Positions 8,968 to 18,465 of a DNA stretch of 64,000 nt are shown here, piece after piece. A program made the position numbers and the translations under genes. The stretch is taken from positions 372,001 to 436,000 of the forward strand of contig CAWJHQ010000016.1 of NCBI GenBank assembly GCA_963842775.1, written 5' to 3'. Source of the DNA: R-RK-3 sp963842775. GTDB taxonomy: Bacteria > Pseudomonadota > Alphaproteobacteria > Rhizobiales > Rhodomicrobiaceae. The notes under the pieces were generated by a model. It did no database searches, was not told the DNA's origin, and was given only the letters and a program-made list of their open reading frames with translations. Numbering within the stretch: position 1 is the stretch's first letter; every line of letters begins with the position of its first letter.

Positions 8968-11666
8968 GCGAAACGAGAGATCCGGAAGATAAAGCCGCCG
9001 GCGTAGGCCGCAAGCCTTTAACTTTGAACGTCAAACGGACGGTCGAGCAAGGTTTGGTGCGGCAGAATTTCAGCCATGGCCGGTCGAAATCGGTCGTGGT
9101 CGAGAAGAAACGCAGCAAGCGTCCGATGAGTATGCAGGAAGCTGTGGCTTCCGTCCCGCCGGAATCGAAGCCCGCCGCCGAGGCCGCAAAGCCGGCGCGC
9201 GACGCGCTTCGCAGGCGGCCCGAAAATCCCGCCGACAAGCAGCAGCAGCGCAATGTGCTGCGCCAGCTTTCGACCGACGAGGTCGATGCCCGTTCCCGCG
9301 CGCTGATCGAAGCGCGCAAGCGCGAGGAAATCGAGCGGCGCGAGCGGGAAGCCCGGGAACTCGTCGAGGCCGAGGAAGCCCGGCGCCAAGCCGCGATTGA
9401 TGCAACCCAGCGCCAGGAAGACGCCGAGCGCGCAAAAGAGGAAGCGCTCCACGCGGCTGCCAATCCGCCCGCGGCCGATGCCGTGGCGCCTGCGAAATCC
9501 GAAGAGGCCCCGGCTGGCGACAAGCGGACGGCTGAAAAGCCGAAAACCGGCGCCGCCACTCCGGCCGGCCGCCGTGGCGCGGCTGCAAAAGATGCCGCGC
9601 CCGCGAAGGAAGCTGCCGAGGTCACCACGCGCCCGCTGCGCGAAGACCGCGAGACGACATCCCGTGTGCGCGATGATGACGATAGTGTTGCGCGGCGCCC
9701 CGGTGCACTTGGCCTGAAGAAGCCCAAGGCGGTTGAGCGCGCGCCTGCCGTCAAGAAGGTCGAGGAAGACCGCCGCGGCCGTCAGCGGCTGACGATCACC
9801 AATGCTTTGGATGACAGCCAGCGGGAGCGTTCGCTCGCCTCGTTGCGCCGGCAGCGTGAGCGCCTGAAGAAGCAGGCGCTCGGCATGCCCGAACCGAGGA
9901 AAAAAATCATACGCGAAGTCCAGCTTCCCGAAGCCATCACCATCCAGGAATTCGCCAACCGCATGGCGGAGCGCTCTGTCGATGTCATCAAGTTCCTGAT
10001 GAAGCAGGGGCAGATGCACAAGATCAACGATCTGATCGATTCAGATACGGCCGAGCTTGTCGCCGCCGAATTCGGCCACACTGTGAAGCGCGTGTCCGAA
10101 GCGGATGTCGAGGAAGGCTTCATCGGCGTGCAGGACGACGAGGAGTATCTGGAGCCGCGCGCGCCCGTGGTCACCATCATGGGCCATGTCGATCACGGCA
10201 AGACCTCGCTGCTCGATGCGCTGCGCAAGACCAATGTCGTTGCCGGCGAAGCGGGTGGCATCACGCAGCATATCGGCGCCTATCGGGTGCAGACGCCGAG
10301 CGGTTCGCCGATCACCTTCATCGATACGCCGGGCCACGCGGCTTTCACCGCAATGCGTTCGCGCGGCGCCAAGGTGACGGACATCGTCATTCTTGTGGTC
10401 GCGGCGGATGACGGCGTCATGCCGCAGACGGTCGAGGCGATCAATCATGCCAAGGCCGCCGGTGTGCCGATGATCGTGGCGATCAACAAGATCGACAAGC
10501 CCGATTCTGATCCGCAGCGGGTGCGGATGGAGTTGCTGCAGCACGAGATCGTCGTCGAAAGCATGAGCGGTGATACGCTCGAAATCGAGGTGTCGGCCAA
10601 GACCGGCCAAAATCTCGACAAGCTGCTTGAGATGATCGGCCTGCAGGCTGAAATTCTGGAGCTTCGCGCCAATCCGAACCGTCCGGCTGAAGGCGTGGTC
10701 ATCGAGGCCAAGCTGGAGCGCGGACGTGGTCCGGTCGGCACGGTGCTCGTTCAGCGCGGCACGCTTCAGGTCGGGCAGATCATCGTCGCGGGCCGTGCAT
10801 GGGGCCGCGTGCGTGCCCTGATCGACGACACGGGCGAGCATGTCGCCGCTGCGGGACCATCCGTTCCGGTGGAAGTGCTCGGCTTCGACAGTGCCCCGGA
10901 GGCGGGCGATCAGCTTGCGGTCGTTGACACGGAAGCCCGAGCCCGCGAACTGACCTCCTACCGCGTGCGCAAACTGCGTGACCTGAAGGCGGTCGGTGCG
11001 GGAGGCCGCGGGTCGCTCGAACAGATGATGAGCCAGCTCAGCCAGGCGGGCAAAAAAGAGTTCCCGCTCATCATCAAGGGTGACGTGCAGGGCTCCGTCG
11101 AGGCGATTGCCTCCGCGCTGGAAAAGCTCGGCACCGACGAAGTCGCAGCGCGCATCATTCATGCGGCGGTGGGCGGCATTACCGAATCCGATGTGTCGCT
11201 GGCATCGGCGTCGAATGCAGCGATCGTCGGCTTCAACATCCGCGCGAACGCCCAGGCGAAGGAACTGGCGGAGCGCTCGGGCATCGAGATCCGCTATTAC
11301 GCGGTCATCTACGATCTCGTCGACGACATCAAGGCGGCAATGTCCGGCCTGCTCGCTCCGACGCTGCGCGAGACGTTCCTCGGCAATGCCGAAATTCTGG
11401 AAGTGTTCAACATCACCAAGGTCGGCAATATCGCCGGCTGCCGTGTGACCGACGGCAAGGTGGAGCGCGGCGCCAATGTCCGCCTGATTCGCGACAACGT
11501 CGTCATCCATGAGGGCAAGCTGTCGACGCTGCGCCGCTTCAAGGATGAGGTGAAGGAAGTCCAGGGCGGCCAGGAATGCGGCATGGGCTTCGAGAACTAT
11601 CACGACCTTCGGAAGGGCGACATCATCGAGTGCTTCCGGGTCGAGGAGGTCAAACGCTCGCTTTGA
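8964..11666 (+). CDS. infB: Translation initiation factor IF-2
   Basis: IF-2 is the GTPase that places initiator tRNA on the 30S subunit. The 900-residue protein has a long charged, low-complexity N-terminal half rich in Arg, Glu, Ala and Lys (coiled-coil-like, about 90-170), an IF2 N-domain near 318-370, and the GTPase core starting with G1 GHVDHGKT at residues 407-414, G3 DTPGHAAF and G4 NKID, then the beta-barrel and C-terminal domains. No frameshift is visible. It starts inside the ylxR stop (ATGA). Confidence 0.95.
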   Translation: MSETRDPEDKAAGVGRKPLTLNVKRTVEQGLVRQNFSHGRSKSVVVEKKRSKRPMSMQEAVASVPPESKPAAEAAKPARDALRRRPENPADKQQQRNVLRQLSTDEVDARSRALIEARKREEIERREREARELVEAEEARRQAAIDATQRQEDAERAKEEALHAAANPPAADAVAPAKSEEAPAGDKRTAEKPKTGAATPAGRRGAAAKDAAPAKEAAEVTTRPLREDRETTSRVRDDDDSVARRPGALGLKKPKAVERAPAVKKVEEDRRGRQRLTITNALDDSQRERSLASLRRQRERLKKQALGMPEPRKKIIREVQLPEAITIQEFANRMAERSVDVIKFLMKQGQMHKINDLIDSDTAELVAAEFGHTVKRVSEADVEEGFIGVQDDEEYLEPRAPVVTIMGHVDHGKTSLLDALRKTNVVAGEAGGITQHIGAYRVQTPSGSPITFIDTPGHAAFTAMRSRGAKVTDIVILVVAADDGVMPQTVEAINHAKAAGVPMIVAINKIDKPDSDPQRVRMELLQHEIVVESMSGDTLEIEVSAKTGQNLDKLLEMIGLQAEILELRANPNRPAEGVVIEAKLERGRGPVGTVLVQRGTLQVGQIIVAGRAWGRVRALIDDTGEHVAAAGPSVPVEVLGFDSAPEAGDQLAVVDTEARARELTSYRVRKLRDLKAVGAGGRGSLEQMMSQLSQAGKKEFPLIIKGDVQGSVEAIASALEKLGTDEVAARIIHAAVGGITESDVSLASASNAAIVGFNIRANAQAKELAERSGIEIRYYAVIYDLVDDIKAAMSGLLAPTLRETFLGNAEILEVFNITKVGNIAGCRVTDGKVERGANVRLIRDNVVIHEGKLSTLRRFKDEVKEVQGGQECGMGFENYHDLRKGDIIECFRVEEVKRSL

Positions 11667-11691
11667 TGCTGCACGGGGAGGGCGCCGGAGA

Positions 11692-12087
11692 ATGGCCTTT
11701 CTCGTGTCAGCGCTCGGGCTGTTCTATGTGATAGGCGCGGTTTTGGTCTTGCGGCGAGTGCGTCTCGAATGGCTGTTTGACCACGCGATTGAAACGCTCA
11801 CCCATAGGCGGGAACCGGATCGCAACCGAAGCTATTTCATGGCGGTGGCCGCTGTGCTTTACGGTGCCGCCGGTTTGGCGCTGTTGCTGAGAAGCGGTTA
11901 CGCCGTGTGGCTTCTGGGAGCGGGCCTCGTGCTTCAGGCCAGCTATTATTGTGTTCTTTCGCTGGTCATCAGCCCCGAGGCGCGTGCCAATGACGACCGC
12001 TGGCGCAAAGCGTGGAATGCGGCGATGGTCAGCACGGCGGCCTTCGCGTTTTCCGCCTATGCGATGCGCTCCGGCATCCTGACTTGA
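11692..12087 (+). CDS. Small integral membrane protein in the infB-rbfA gap
   Basis: Unrecognised 131-residue protein with four predicted hydrophobic segments: MAFLVSALGLFYVIGAVLVL at the N-terminus, then regions near residues 48-65, 68-88 and 108-125. Short charged loops carry RREPDRNRS and EARANDDRWRK. ATG 11692 has GGGGAG 11 bases upstream. It lies on the same strand, 25 bases after infB and about 60 before rbfA, so it is probably transcribed with the operon although infB and rbfA are usually adjacent. No function can be assigned. Confidence 0.7.
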   Translation: MAFLVSALGLFYVIGAVLVLRRVRLEWLFDHAIETLTHRREPDRNRSYFMAVAAVLYGAAGLALLLRSGYAVWLLGAGLVLQASYYCVLSLVISPEARANDDRWRKAWNAAMVSTAAFAFSAYAMRSGILT

Positions 12088-12149
12088 ACGGGCTTGTGCT
12101 CGGCACTTTGCTGGGCTACATGGCCTGATTATTCGCGGCGGTGACGACA

Positions 12150-12537
12150 ATGGCAAAACAGCAAGCACCGAAAGGGCCGAGCCAGCGACAGCTTCGCGTC
12201 GGCGAAATGATCCGGCACGCGCTTGCCGATCTGTTGCTGCGCGGTGAAATCGCCGATCCCGGAGCTCGACAAGCAGAAAGTTACCGTGACCGAAGTCCGG
12301 CTCAGTCCGGATCTGCGTAACGCCACAGTCTATATTGTGCCGTTCGGCGGCGGCGACGCGAAGGCGATACGATCCATCCTGGCGAAACATCAGCGCTTTC
12401 TGCGCGGCGAGCTTGCCAAGCGCGTCGATCTGAAATACATGCCCAATCTATTATTCCAGATCGATCAGACATTCGACGAAGCCGAGCGGATCGATGCGAT
12501 CCTGCGTTCCCCGACTGTCAGCCGCGATCTCAGCTAA
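12150..12537 (+). CDS. rbfA: 30S ribosome-binding factor RbfA, frameshifted
   Basis: RbfA assists late 30S maturation. The N-terminus from ATG 12150 (QRQLRVGEMIRHALADLLLR, then GEIADP) and the rest (ELDKQKVTVTEVRLSPDLRN, then FLRGELAKRVDLKYMP) are in different frames. Dropping one G at 12261 (CCCGGAG) joins them into a normal RbfA of about 128 residues. Both halves are well conserved, so a sequencing insertion is more likely than gene loss. It lies 24 bases before truB, the usual partner. Confidence 0.88.
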
Positions 12538-12561
12538 TCCTTAAATTTTCGGAGCGTTTTC

Positions 12562-13479
12562 ATGGCCCGCCGCAAAGGCACACCTGTTCATGGCTGGCTG
12601 GTTTTGGATAAGCCGCAATCCATCACCTCCACCCACGCCCTGAACAAGGTGAAGCGAATTTTCAATGCCGACAAGGCCGGGCACGCCGGAACTCTCGACC
12701 CGCTGGCGACGGGAATTCTGCCCATCGCTTTCGGCGAGGCGACGAAGACGATTCCGCATGTGGTGGACAGCGCTAAGGAATATCGCTTCCTGGTGCGCTG
12801 GGGCGTCGAAACCACGACCGACGATGCGGAAGGCGAGATGGCCCGCGAAAGCGCCGAGCGCCCAACCCGCGAAGCCATCGAAGCGGCGCTGCCCGACTTT
12901 CGCGGCTCCATCATGCAGACCCCGCCGCGATTCTCCGCCATCAAGATCGAAGGTGAGCGCGCCTATGATCTCGCACGCGAAGGCGAGGTGTTCGAGCTGA
13001 AATCACGGACCGTCGAGGTGATGCGGCTTGAGATCGTCGACATGCCCTCAGCCGACAGCTGCCGGTTCGAGGCACAATGCGGCAAGGGCACCTATGTGCG
13101 CGCGATCGCCCGCGACCTGGGCCGAATATTGGGCTGTTTCGGTCATGTCGCCGAGCTGCGCCGCACACGGGTCGGGCCATTCCCGGAGGCGAGCGCAATT
13201 TCGCTGGAAAGGCTTACGGAATTAGGTGATAGTGACGCCGGTCGCGCGGCGCTTATACAAGCGCTTCTGCCCGTTGAGACTGCGCTGGACGGCATCCCGG
13301 CGCTCGCCGTCAACGGATCGGACGCGGCTAAATTGAAACGGGGCAAGCCGATCATCCTGCGTGGCCGGGATGCCCCGATCCATCACGGTCTTATCTACGC
13401 AACGTCGCATGGCACGCTGGTCGCGCTCGGCGAAGTTCAGCAAGGTGAATTGCGGCCCTCGCGGGTCTTCAACATCTAG
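12562..13479 (+). CDS. truB: tRNA pseudouridine(55) synthase
   Basis: TruB makes pseudouridine 55 in the T-arm of tRNAs. The 305-residue product shows GWLVLDKPQSITST near the N-terminus, the catalytic aspartate in GHAGTLDPLATGILPI, the RNA-binding PPRFSAIKIEGERAYDLAREG and GKGTYVRAIARDLG. The C-terminal PUA-like segment follows from about residue 240. Length and frame are normal. It is between rbfA and rpsO as in most Proteobacteria. Confidence 0.95.
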   Translation: MARRKGTPVHGWLVLDKPQSITSTHALNKVKRIFNADKAGHAGTLDPLATGILPIAFGEATKTIPHVVDSAKEYRFLVRWGVETTTDDAEGEMARESAERPTREAIEAALPDFRGSIMQTPPRFSAIKIEGERAYDLAREGEVFELKSRTVEVMRLEIVDMPSADSCRFEAQCGKGTYVRAIARDLGRILGCFGHVAELRRTRVGPFPEASAISLERLTELGDSDAGRAALIQALLPVETALDGIPALAVNGSDAAKLKRGKPIILRGRDAPIHHGLIYATSHGTLVALGEVQQGELRPSRVFNI

Positions 13480-13515
13480 CTCCGATGAGATCTTCAGCCC
13501 ATTGAGGAGATCCCG

Positions 13516-13785
13516 ATGTCGATTACTCCTGAGCGCAAGCAGGCGCTCATTACCGAATATGCCAACCAGAGTGGCGATACCGGCTCGCCGGAAGTGCAAG
13601 TGGCGATCCTCACCGAGCGGATTGTCAATCTGACCGAGCATTTTAAGACCCATAAGCACGATAATCATTCGCGCCGCGGGCTGTTGAAAATGGTCAGCAA
13701 TCGCCGCCGCCTGCTCGACTACGTCAAGGGCAAGGACGACAAGCGCTACCGCGAATTGATCGGCCGGCTCGGCATTCGCCGCTGA
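13516..13785 (+). CDS. rpsO: 30S ribosomal protein S15
   Basis: S15 binds 16S rRNA in the 30S platform early in assembly. The 89-residue product is the standard length and carries the conserved GDTGSPEVQVAILTERIVNL and HSRRGLLKMVSNRRRLLDY blocks. ATG 13516 has AGGAGA upstream. pnp follows after a 454-base gap that holds a repeat, so the classic rpsO-pnp pair is here interrupted. Confidence 0.96.
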   Translation: MSITPERKQALITEYANQSGDTGSPEVQVAILTERIVNLTEHFKTHKHDNHSRRGLLKMVSNRRRLLDYVKGKDDKRYRELIGRLGIRR

Positions 13786-14239
13786 CCGCCGGAACGACCT
13801 TCCCGATATAGCGTTATTTGTGCCAGCAGCGGCTAGAGCCTTTTCCGTTCCGATCGAATCGGAACGGGGCTCTATCTCTTTGTCTGGTCGCATTTTCGCG
13901 ACGCAAACCGGTGCCCATCCCCGCCTCCGCGAGGACATGCTTTGCTGGAAAATGCTCTAACGAGCTTAGCTGCTGGCGATGCAATTGTAATTCGCCGTAT
14001 TCGTCCGTCTCCGGCTCATGCGAGCGCCTTCGCGCGGCGACCGGCGCGCTTGCGTGACCGTCGCGCCGCAGGCTAGGGGAAAGTACCTGATCGCGAAAAG
14101 TTTCCTGAGGGTAGCGGCGCGAAGACACAGTCCGCGCTGTTCGCAGGTGCTTTTTTGGGCTAAGGCTATTCGCGCTAATAGCGATTGAAACACAAGTCTG
14201 GCGCAATCCTGCGCTGGAGAGAAAAATCGGAATCTGAGA
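13786..14239 (+). other. rpsO-pnp intergenic region
   Basis: This 454-base gap holds a RIME-like repeat in its first part (13833-13960). The rest (13961-14239) has no convincing gene; short open frames in it lack family features. A small hairpin GGCGCA-ATCC-TGCGCT lies about 25 bases before pnp, where pnp mRNA leaders of other bacteria fold for self-regulation; function here is inference. Confidence 0.5.
13833..13960 (+). repeat. RIME-like intergenic palindromic repeat, long variant
   Basis: It starts CTAGAGCC and contains the hairpin TTCCGTTCCGATCGAATCGGAA, then GGCTCTATCTCTTTG, a second block GGTCGCATTTTCGCGACGC, AAACCGGTG, and TTTGCTGGAAAATGCTCTA. Compared with the other copies it has about 25 extra bases between AAACCGGTG and TTTGCTGG. 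Confidence 0.85.
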
Positions 14240-16372
14240 ATGTTCGAAATTCATCGAGAAGAAATCGTATGGGGCGGTCGCCCGCTGAAATTGGAAACGG
14301 GCCGCATCGCACGCCAGGCTACAGCAGCCGTACTGGTCCAATATGGCGAGACATCCGTTCTCGCGGCCGTCGTTGCCGCTAGAGACGTCAAGCCAGGACA
14401 GGATTTCTTTCCCCTCACTGTTCACTACCAGGAAAAGACCTATGCCGCTGGCAAGATCCCCGGCGGCTTTTTCAAGCGCGAAGGCCGCCCGACCGAGCGC
14501 GAGACGCTCATTTCGCGCCTGATCGATCGACCGGTCCGCCCACTTTTCGCGGATGGCTTCCGCAATGAAGTCCAGATCATCGCCACGGTGCTGTCGCATG
14601 ACCTTGAAAACGATCCCGACATTGTCGGCCTGATTGCCTCTTCGGCAGCGCTTACGCTGTCCGGTATTCCTTTCATGGGTCCGGTCGGCGCGGCAAAGGT
14701 CGCTTATATCAACGGCGGCTATGTGCTGAATCCGACGATCGATCAGATCAAGGAAAGCGCGCTCGAACTCATCGTCGCGGGCACGGGCGATGCCGTGCTT
14801 ATGGTCGAATCCGAGGCCAAGGAGCTTTCGGAGGAGATCATGCTTGGCGCCGTGACGTTCGGCCATCAGGGCTTCCAGCCCGTGATCGATGCCATCATCA
14901 ACCTTGCGGAACACGCGGCCAAGGAGCCATGGGACATCGAAGAAAAAGCGCCGAGCGAATTCGAGGCGAAGGTCAGGAAGATCGCCGAGAAGGATCTCAA
15001 GAAGGCCTATCAGATCGCGGCCAAGACGCAGCGGCATGAAAAGGTCACCGAGGTCAAGACCAAGGTACTCGAAGAGCTGGTCCCGGCGGACGCTGCCCCT
15101 TCCGCCAAGGAGGAAGTGAGCGCAGTCTTTAAGTCACTCGAAAAGACGGTGGTGCGCGGCAATATCCTGAAGACCGGCAAACGTATCGACGGCCGTGACC
15201 TCACGACCGTGCGCCAGATCGTTTGCGAAGTCGGCGTGCTGCCCCGCACCCACGGCTCGGCGCTGTTCACGCGCGGCGAAACACAAGCCCTCTGCGTCGC
15301 CACACTTGGCACCGGCGAGGACGAGCAGTGGATTGACGCGCTGGAAGGCACCTATAAGGAAAACTTCCTGCTGCACTATAATTTCCCGCCCTATTCGGTC
15401 GGCGAGACTGGCCGTATGGGCGGCCCCGGCCGCCGCGAAGTCGGCCATGGCAAGCTTGCCTGGCGCGCTATGCGCCCGATCCTGCCGGCCAAGGAAGAGT
15501 TCCCCTATACGCTCCGCGTCGTCTCCGAGATCACGGAGTCGAACGGCTCGTCCTCCATGGCCACGGTGTGCGGGTCCTCGCTGGCCCTGATGGATGCGGG
15601 CGTACCGCTCAAGCGCCCGGTTGCGGGCATCGCGATGGGCCTGATCAAGGATGGCGATGAATTCGCCGTGTTGTCCGACATCCTCGGCGACGAGGACCAT
15701 CTCGGCGACATGGATTTCAAGGTCGCGGGCACGTCGCAAGGCGTGACGTCGTTGCAGATGGACATCAAGATCACCGGCATCACGGCCGAGATCATGAAAA
15801 TCGCCTTGGCGCAAGCCAAGGACGGCCGTCTGCATATTCTCGGTGAAATGTCCAAGGCTCTTAGCTCGGCCCGGGAAACCCTTGGCGAGCATGCGCCGCG
15901 TATCGAGGTCATCACCATTCCGACCGACAAGATCCGTGAAGTCATCGGCTCGGGCGGCTCGGTCATTCGCGGCATCGTCGAGGAAACCGGCGCCAAGATC
16001 GATATCAGCGACGATGGCACCGTGAAGGTAGCGGCGGCCAGCCAGAAATCCATCGACGATGCGATGTACCGCATCAAATCCATCGCTTCGGATCCCGAAA
16101 TGGGCGCCATTTACAAAGGCAAGGTCGTGAAGATCGTCGAATTCGGCGCATTCGTGAACTTCTTTGGTTCCCGCGATGGCCTCGTCCACGTCTCACAGCT
16201 TGCGGCGGACCGGGTCAAGCAGGTTAAGGACGTGGTTAAGGAAGGCCAGGAAGTCTATGTAAAACTCATGGGCTTCGACGATCGCGGCAAGGTTCGCCTG
16301 TCGATGAAAGTCGTCGATCAGACTACAGGCCAGGAAATCAAGCAGACCGAGACCGAAACAGCGGCGAACTGA
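14240..16372 (+). CDS. pnp: Polyribonucleotide nucleotidyltransferase (PNPase)
   Basis: PNPase is a phosphorolytic 3'-5' exoribonuclease and part of the degradosome. The 710-residue protein has two RNase PH-like cores: the first includes FFKREGRPTERETLISRLID, the second GETQALCVATLG and the catalytic region SDILGDEDHLGDMDFKVAGT. They are followed by a KH domain (about 555-615; REVIGSGGSVIRGIVEETGA) and an S1 domain (about 622-692; GKVVKIVEFGAFVNFFGSRD). Length and frame are normal. Confidence 0.96.
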   Translation: MFEIHREEIVWGGRPLKLETGRIARQATAAVLVQYGETSVLAAVVAARDVKPGQDFFPLTVHYQEKTYAAGKIPGGFFKREGRPTERETLISRLIDRPVRPLFADGFRNEVQIIATVLSHDLENDPDIVGLIASSAALTLSGIPFMGPVGAAKVAYINGGYVLNPTIDQIKESALELIVAGTGDAVLMVESEAKELSEEIMLGAVTFGHQGFQPVIDAIINLAEHAAKEPWDIEEKAPSEFEAKVRKIAEKDLKKAYQIAAKTQRHEKVTEVKTKVLEELVPADAAPSAKEEVSAVFKSLEKTVVRGNILKTGKRIDGRDLTTVRQIVCEVGVLPRTHGSALFTRGETQALCVATLGTGEDEQWIDALEGTYKENFLLHYNFPPYSVGETGRMGGPGRREVGHGKLAWRAMRPILPAKEEFPYTLRVVSEITESNGSSSMATVCGSSLALMDAGVPLKRPVAGIAMGLIKDGDEFAVLSDILGDEDHLGDMDFKVAGTSQGVTSLQMDIKITGITAEIMKIALAQAKDGRLHILGEMSKALSSARETLGEHAPRIEVITIPTDKIREVIGSGGSVIRGIVEETGAKIDISDDGTVKVAAASQKSIDDAMYRIKSIASDPEMGAIYKGKVVKIVEFGAFVNFFGSRDGLVHVSQLAADRVKQVKDVVKEGQEVYVKLMGFDDRGKVRLSMKVVDQTTGQEIKQTETETAAN

Positions 16373-16394
16373 TAGGCGGTCCGGCGTCTCAACG

Positions 16395-16490
16395 TTTAGA
16401 GCCCGTTCCTTTTCAATCGGAACGGCTCTAGGCGTAGGTTTGCTCGCATTTTCCGGACGCAAACCGATATTTGATTTGCTGGCAAACGCT
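16395..16490 (+). repeat. RIME-like intergenic palindromic repeat
   Basis: A diverged copy just after pnp: TTTAGAGCCCGTTCC...ATCGGAACGGCTCTAG, then GCTCGCATTTTCCGGACGCAAACC and TTTGCTGGCAAACGCT. The first hairpin has a shortened loop. It lies in the expected place for the pnp transcript end. Confidence 0.75.
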
Positions 16491-16629
16491 AAACGCTGAA
16501 GAGCGCCGTGTCCCCGTCGGGCCGGCGCTCTTTCTATGTTGAGCTGCCATGTGGAACTGCTGGCGGCGCCGTGGATTATGCCTCCAACGCACCAATTCAC
16601 CAAAGCCGGCATTCCTTCGGAGGTTAAGA

Positions 16630-17211
16630 ATGAAACCCAATACGAAATCGATGAACGAACCGCGCGGCTATTCCGGGTCGGGCAAGCGCAGCTATGCCAA
16701 TGCGGGCGGAAACTCGGTGGCGCAGCGGCAGCGCGCCGGCGGCCGGATTAGCCCGTGGCTGCCCGTCGCGATCGGAGTGTTCGCGCTCGTCATCGTCGGC
16801 AAGGCGCTGGCTGAAACCGATCGCCGCCGCTATGCGCATAGCCGCTGGACGTCTCGCATGGGCGACCGTCTGAGCGATCGCTGGAACGACTGGTGGCCGG
16901 AAATCCGCGATACGGCAGAGGACACCGGTTCGCGTGCCAGAAGCTGGTTCTACGATGTTGCGCCCTCGCGCCGGACCCTCTCGGATCTGTTCTCGAACAG
17001 CACCGACTGGCTGCCGGATTCGCGGGTTGCCAAGCGCCGTCTGCTGGCGAATTTTGACTGGAGCAACCCGCCGCGCTGGCTCCGGGATATCGACCTCTCC
17101 ACCTCAGGCAAGCGCCGACGGTTTCTCAGGGATTTGAAGCGCTACGGAAGCCGCAAGAGCGACGACCTGATGTCAGAGTCTCGGCCTGCGCTGATCGAAC
17201 GCCGATGCTGA
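16630..17211 (+). CDS. Hypothetical protein with one membrane segment
   Basis: Unrecognised 193-residue basic protein. After a polar, glycine- and serine-rich N-terminus (residues 1-37) there is one hydrophobic segment, WLPVAIGVFALVIVGKAL (about 43-60), then a tail rich in Trp, Arg and Ser with repeated SRWTSRMGDRLSDRWNDWW-like stretches. ATG 16630 is preferred because CGGAGG lies just upstream; the open frame extends further but without a binding site. The likely topology is a single-pass inner-membrane protein with a large basic domain. No function can be given. Confidence 0.65.
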   Translation: MKPNTKSMNEPRGYSGSGKRSYANAGGNSVAQRQRAGGRISPWLPVAIGVFALVIVGKALAETDRRRYAHSRWTSRMGDRLSDRWNDWWPEIRDTAEDTGSRARSWFYDVAPSRRTLSDLFSNSTDWLPDSRVAKRRLLANFDWSNPPRWLRDIDLSTSGKRRRFLRDLKRYGSRKSDDLMSESRPALIERRC

Positions 17212-17377
17212 ATGCGATAACGGCCGGACATTTGGTGGGCGGTTATCGCATTGTTGCGTGCCTTATCACGCTGACAACATGATAAAGCTGTAGATACAAC
17301 CCGCCACATTCTGATCTCGTCTTGCGCTAAGCCGCGAAGCTCCGAACAATCCGCCCAACTCAAGGCTGGGGGTATCG

Positions 17378-17818
17378 ATGCTGACATGGCTAATGGGGGC
17401 GTGGCTCCTCTATCATCTCATCGCTGGATTTCACATTTATGGAAGTGTCGCTTCGACGCCGAGTGATCTCGAGGCCTATTTCCACGCGCCCATCTATACG
17501 CTCGATCTGGGCAGTTTGATCGGCGCCTCCGGCCCGAGCTTCATCCTCACCTATGGCGCAATCATCACCTTCGTCATCATCTTGGCGCTATATTTGGAGA
17601 TGAGCCGAATCGTGCGCTACGGTCTGGCGCATAATTTCACCGGCAGCCAACATGATCTTTACGGCTCCATTATATTGCTTGTCGTGACGAGCATCGAATT
17701 GTTCTTCGTGCCGCTTGCCTGGACCTCGATCTTCGTGATCCTGTTCTTTGCCAGCATCATGGATGTGACGGTGCACGTTCGATATCTGCACCATTTTGTC
17801 CGAGCACGTCGGGCCTGA
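17378..17818 (+). CDS. Hypothetical multi-pass membrane protein
   Basis: Unrecognised 146-residue protein with about four hydrophobic segments (residues 3-20, 48-72, 95-115 and 115-132). The loop between the first two carries aromatic residues (DLEAYFHAPIYTLDLG). ATG 17378 follows GGGGG at a suitable distance. It is on its own transcript between another hypothetical gene and the convergent DUF423 gene. Codon use and GC are like its neighbours, so there is no sign of recent transfer. Confidence 0.65.
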   Translation: MLTWLMGAWLLYHLIAGFHIYGSVASTPSDLEAYFHAPIYTLDLGSLIGASGPSFILTYGAIITFVIILALYLEMSRIVRYGLAHNFTGSQHDLYGSIILLVVTSIELFFVPLAWTSIFVILFFASIMDVTVHVRYLHHFVRARRA

Positions 17819-17917
17819 GGCGATAGCTTGCGCTTAGACGGGAGCCCCGTGCGGCGGCAGGTCCAGAGCGCCGGACGCTCCGCTGAACGCGGAGCTGCGC
17901 TCTAGGTCTTTGTTTAT

Positions 17918-17962
17918 GCATCGGATTTGTCCGAAAAGTGCGTACACTTTTCGGTCCGATGC
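17918..17962. repeat. Perfect two-step inverted repeat between convergent genes
   Basis: Outer arms GCATCGGA/TCCGATGC and inner arms CCGAAAAGTG/CACTTTTCGG flank a CGTA loop. It lies between two convergent genes and ends next to the DUF423 stop codon (17964-17966). It could serve as a two-way terminator. It differs from the RIME-like family in sequence. Confidence 0.75.
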
Positions 17963-17963
17963 A

Positions 17964-18374
17964 CTAGGACGATTTCCGCTCGAAGCCGAACGCGGAAATC
18001 GCCAGAGCCAACCAGCCGAGCAGGAACAGTCCGCCCCCTACGGGCACGATCGCAAGGCCCGTATGGGCGCCGGTTATGACGCCAAAATAGATGCCGCCGC
18101 AAAACGCCAGGATGCCGAGCACGAAAGCGCCGGCGCTGATCCGTAGGGCCCAATCGGCGAGGGCGCCGCGCCAGCCTTCGGTTGCGGCGAGGAGACCGGC
18201 AATGCCCAAGAGCGCGACGCTATGCAGCGCGTGAAACTGTTGCGCCGTCTCATAGATCTTGAGAGCCGTCGCGGACGTCGTAATGCCGGTCAGCCCATGC
18301 GCGCCATAGGCCGCCGCAAACACCGATGTGAGGCCGCACAGCGCGGCGGCGCAAAGCCAGATGCGAAAAGACAT
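17964..18374 (-). CDS. DUF423 family membrane protein
   Basis: A 136-residue inner-membrane protein of the DUF423 (YgdD-like) family. Features seen: four hydrophobic segments; an N-terminal segment ending in AAYGAHGLTG; the conserved FHALHSVALLGIAGLL; and FCGGIYFGVITG followed by PVGGGLFLLGWLALAI. The biochemical role of the family is not known. ATG at 18374 follows GGGGG. Its stop codon lies against the inverted repeat at 17918-17962. Confidence 0.85.
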   Translation of the reverse strand: MSFRIWLCAAALCGLTSVFAAAYGAHGLTGITTSATALKIYETAQQFHALHSVALLGIAGLLAATEGWRGALADWALRISAGAFVLGILAFCGGIYFGVITGAHTGLAIVPVGGGLFLLGWLALAISAFGFERKSS

Positions 18375-18465
18375 GCTAATCCCCCGTTAGTTCCACTCCA
18401 GCATGAGCTTTTATAGCAAACCCGGTTTCCACCGCCTGCGGTGGCGTGCCCTTGCCGATGATGCT

